Positions 34,159 through 35,578 of a stretch of DNA of 35,578 bases are shown here, in pieces. Made by a program: the position numbers and the translations under genes. The DNA comes from JACRPI01 sp964385055 (GTDB lineage: Archaea; Nanobdellota; Nanobdellia; Woesearchaeales; DSVV01), in contig CAYLMH010000012.1 in NCBI GenBank assembly GCA_964385055.1, forward strand, positions 1-35,578. Direction: 5' to 3'. The notes beneath the pieces are model-generated. The model had not been told where the DNA came from. It ran no database searches and saw only the letters and a list, made by a program, of their open reading frames with translations. Numbering within the stretch: position 1 is the first letter of the stretch; every line of letters starts with the position of its first letter.

Positions 34159-35334
34159 ATGAAACGTATTGGTGTAGGTACTGTCACATTATCAGAGCAG
34201 GCAAAGAAAAATGTCATGGAAGTTCTGGAAACAGGACGACTTTCGTATGGTCCTTTTCTCAAAAAATTAGAGATAGAATTTTCAAAGATGCATCACTCCA
34301 AATTTGGGATCATGAGTAATAGTGGTACAAGTGCGCTGCACGTTGCTGTCCAAGCATTAAAAGAGTTGCATGGCTGGAAAGATGGGGATGAAGTGCTTGT
34401 TCCAGCAATCACCTTTGTCGCAACATCCAACGTTGTTATTCATAACAACTTAAAGCCGGTGTTTGTGGATGTGGAAAAAGAATATTATGGCATTGATCCA
34501 GAAAAAGTAGAAGAAAAGATAACCCCAAGAACACGCGCAATAATTCCCGTTCATTTATTTGGCATGTCTTGTGCGATGGACAAAATTATGGCAATCGCAA
34601 GAAAGCATAATCTCAAAGTCATTGAAGATTCTTGTGAAACAATGTATGCAACCTATAATGGAAAAATGGTGGGATCTTTTGGTGATATTGGCTGTTTCTC
34701 TACGTACATCGCGCATCTTTTAGTAACAGGAGTAGGAGGTATTAATACGACAGATAATCCGGAATATGCAGTAAAGCTTCGTTCATTGGTGAATCATGGG
34801 AGAGATTCTATCTATATTAGTATTGATGATGTCAATGGAAAGTCAGATGAGGAATTGAAAGAAATTATAGATGCGCGGTTTAGATTTATCAGCGTGGGGC
34901 ATAGTTTTCGTGTCACAGAAATGGAAGGGGCGTTAGGTGTTGCACAGCTGGAAAATCTGCCAAGTATAATCGAGATACGAAGAAAAAATGCAGCGTATCT
35001 TATTGAAAAATTGAAGAAGTTTGAGAGTCATATTCAGCTTCCAAAAATCAGGCAGGGGGCAGAACATTCATTTATGATGTTCCCAGTAGTATTAAAGCAG
35101 GAGAAAAAACAGAAGCTTGTCGGATGGTTAGAAGCAAATGGAGTTGAAACGCGGGAAATGTTGCCCTTGATCAATCAACCAATTTATCAAAAATTATTTG
35201 CAATTAATGAAGCAGAGTATCCTATTGCAACGTGGATCAATGAATCAGGATTTTATATTGGTTGTCATCAAGATGTGACCAAAGAAGATATGGATTATAT
35301 TGTAAGAATTTTCTCAGAATACTTTAACTTGTAG
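34159..35334 (+). CDS. DegT/DnrJ/EryC1/StrS-fold PLP enzyme with Lys-to-His active site
   Basis: Protein of 391 residues with the fold-type I layout of sugar aminotransferases: SNSGTSALHVAVQAL (53-67, phosphate-binding), PAITFVATSN (82-91), PVHLFGMSC (130-138) and VIEDSCE (154-160, with D157 contacting the pyridine N). The segment that normally holds the PLP Schiff-base lysine reads FSTYIAHLLVTGVGG (180-194), placing H186 where lysine is expected (pattern S-x-x-x-x-K). Lys-to-His at this place is known in ColD/RfbH-type sugar 3-dehydratases, which use PMP and do not hold PLP covalently. A dehydratase role for a deoxysugar is therefore more likely than transamination. It starts from its own promoter. 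Its last 11 nt overlap the convergent gene. Confidence 0.85.
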   Translation: MKRIGVGTVTLSEQAKKNVMEVLETGRLSYGPFLKKLEIEFSKMHHSKFGIMSNSGTSALHVAVQALKELHGWKDGDEVLVPAITFVATSNVVIHNNLKPVFVDVEKEYYGIDPEKVEEKITPRTRAIIPVHLFGMSCAMDKIMAIARKHNLKVIEDSCETMYATYNGKMVGSFGDIGCFSTYIAHLLVTGVGGINTTDNPEYAVKLRSLVNHGRDSIYISIDDVNGKSDEELKEIIDARFRFISVGHSFRVTEMEGALGVAQLENLPSIIEIRRKNAAYLIEKLKKFESHIQLPKIRQGAEHSFMMFPVVLKQEKKQKLVGWLEANGVETREMLPLINQPIYQKLFAINEAEYPIATWINESGFYIGCHQDVTKEDMDYIVRIFSEYFNL

Positions 35335-35578
35335 CAGTAAGTTTTGACTCTGTTTTAGGAGTTATAATCCTTTTGAGAAGAGGAAGCGATGCCTGAACAG
35401 TCCACCTCACCTCATTAATAGAGCGCATGTCCGAAAGAATGTCCAAAACCTTTGTAGGTCGGAAGTTAAATTCTCTATATGCTTTCTTCTGATATTCAAG
35501 AACAGTTTCCTGTTTAAGATTTGGCGTTGTATAATAAAAATTATCAGAATAATATCCAGTGACAGAGCCATCTTCAAT
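35324..35578 (-). CDS. C-terminal end of a probable B12-binding radical SAM protein (partial)
   Basis: An open frame enters from the right edge on the minus strand and stops at 35324-35326; 84 residues are visible and the 5' end is outside the window. The segment YYTTPNLKQETVLEYQKKAY followed by REFNFRP is the typical tail of cobalamin-binding radical SAM enzymes (BchE/HpnP-like), which end the TIM barrel with an aromatic-rich YYxTP turn and then helices containing REFYFRP. The catalytic and B12-binding parts are not in view, so the call rests on the tail alone. The gene converges on the DegT-fold gene and overlaps it by 11 nt. Confidence 0.6.
   Translation of the reverse strand: MEDGSVTGYYSDNFYYTTPNLKQETVLEYQKKAYREFNFRPTKVLDILSDMRSINEVRWTVQASLPLLKRIITPKTESKLTATS

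Noticed and set aside
34159..35334. Plain sugar aminotransferase call
   Set aside because: The Schiff-base lysine is replaced by His186, so transamination is doubtful.

Overview
The window looks like a chromosomal piece of a DPANN archaeon, most likely Woesearchaeota-like. The sequence is AT-rich. It has archaeal TATA boxes about 27 nt upstream of leaderless ATGs. It carries an AglB/STT3 oligosaccharyltransferase, a geranylgeranyl-reductase-family flavoprotein, a TrmB-type regulator, RNase HII, and a very large exported protein with the KRGQVTVFI leader often seen in these lineages. The lineage is an inference from gene content and style, not from a marker tree.

Left third (1-11132, minus strand): a cytoplasmic signalling-like locus. 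A five-gene operon reads leftward from one promoter at about 11128: a TPR protein, two PP2C phosphatase-TPR fusions, a von Willebrand A (VWA) protein, and a coiled-coil-TPR protein. Two further genes have their own promoters: a 664-residue TPR protein and a GHKL-fold ATPase that runs off the left edge. Five of the seven proteins end in the same ~220-residue TPR module, and other domains are mixed and matched between them. This is the best candidate for an undescribed system. It recalls bacterial VWA-PP2C-kinase (TerY-P) triads, but no kinase is visible here.

Middle (11281-22205, plus strand): a divergent GGR-family reductase, then a surface glycosylation block: AglB, a GT-C-like membrane protein, a DPM1-like GT2, a DUF2304 protein, a second GT-C-like membrane protein, a small Cys-rich anchored protein, a membrane GT2, and a methyltransferase. 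A 312-nt gap before aglB holds a chain of hairpins and a T-run.

Right (22225-35578): an exported beta-rich small protein (minus) divergent from a TrmB-like regulator with three sensor-type repeats; RNase HII (minus) separated by a 113-nt branched palindrome from a radical SAM enzyme; an exported transglutaminase-like/TPR protein (minus) divergent from a 1219-residue surface protein; then a sugar-nucleotide group (NAD epimerase, GT2, and a DegT-fold enzyme whose PLP lysine is replaced by histidine). The right edge is the C-terminal end of a probable B12-binding radical SAM protein on the minus strand. Both edge genes are partial. No tRNA, rRNA, CRISPR array, transposase or integrase was seen.
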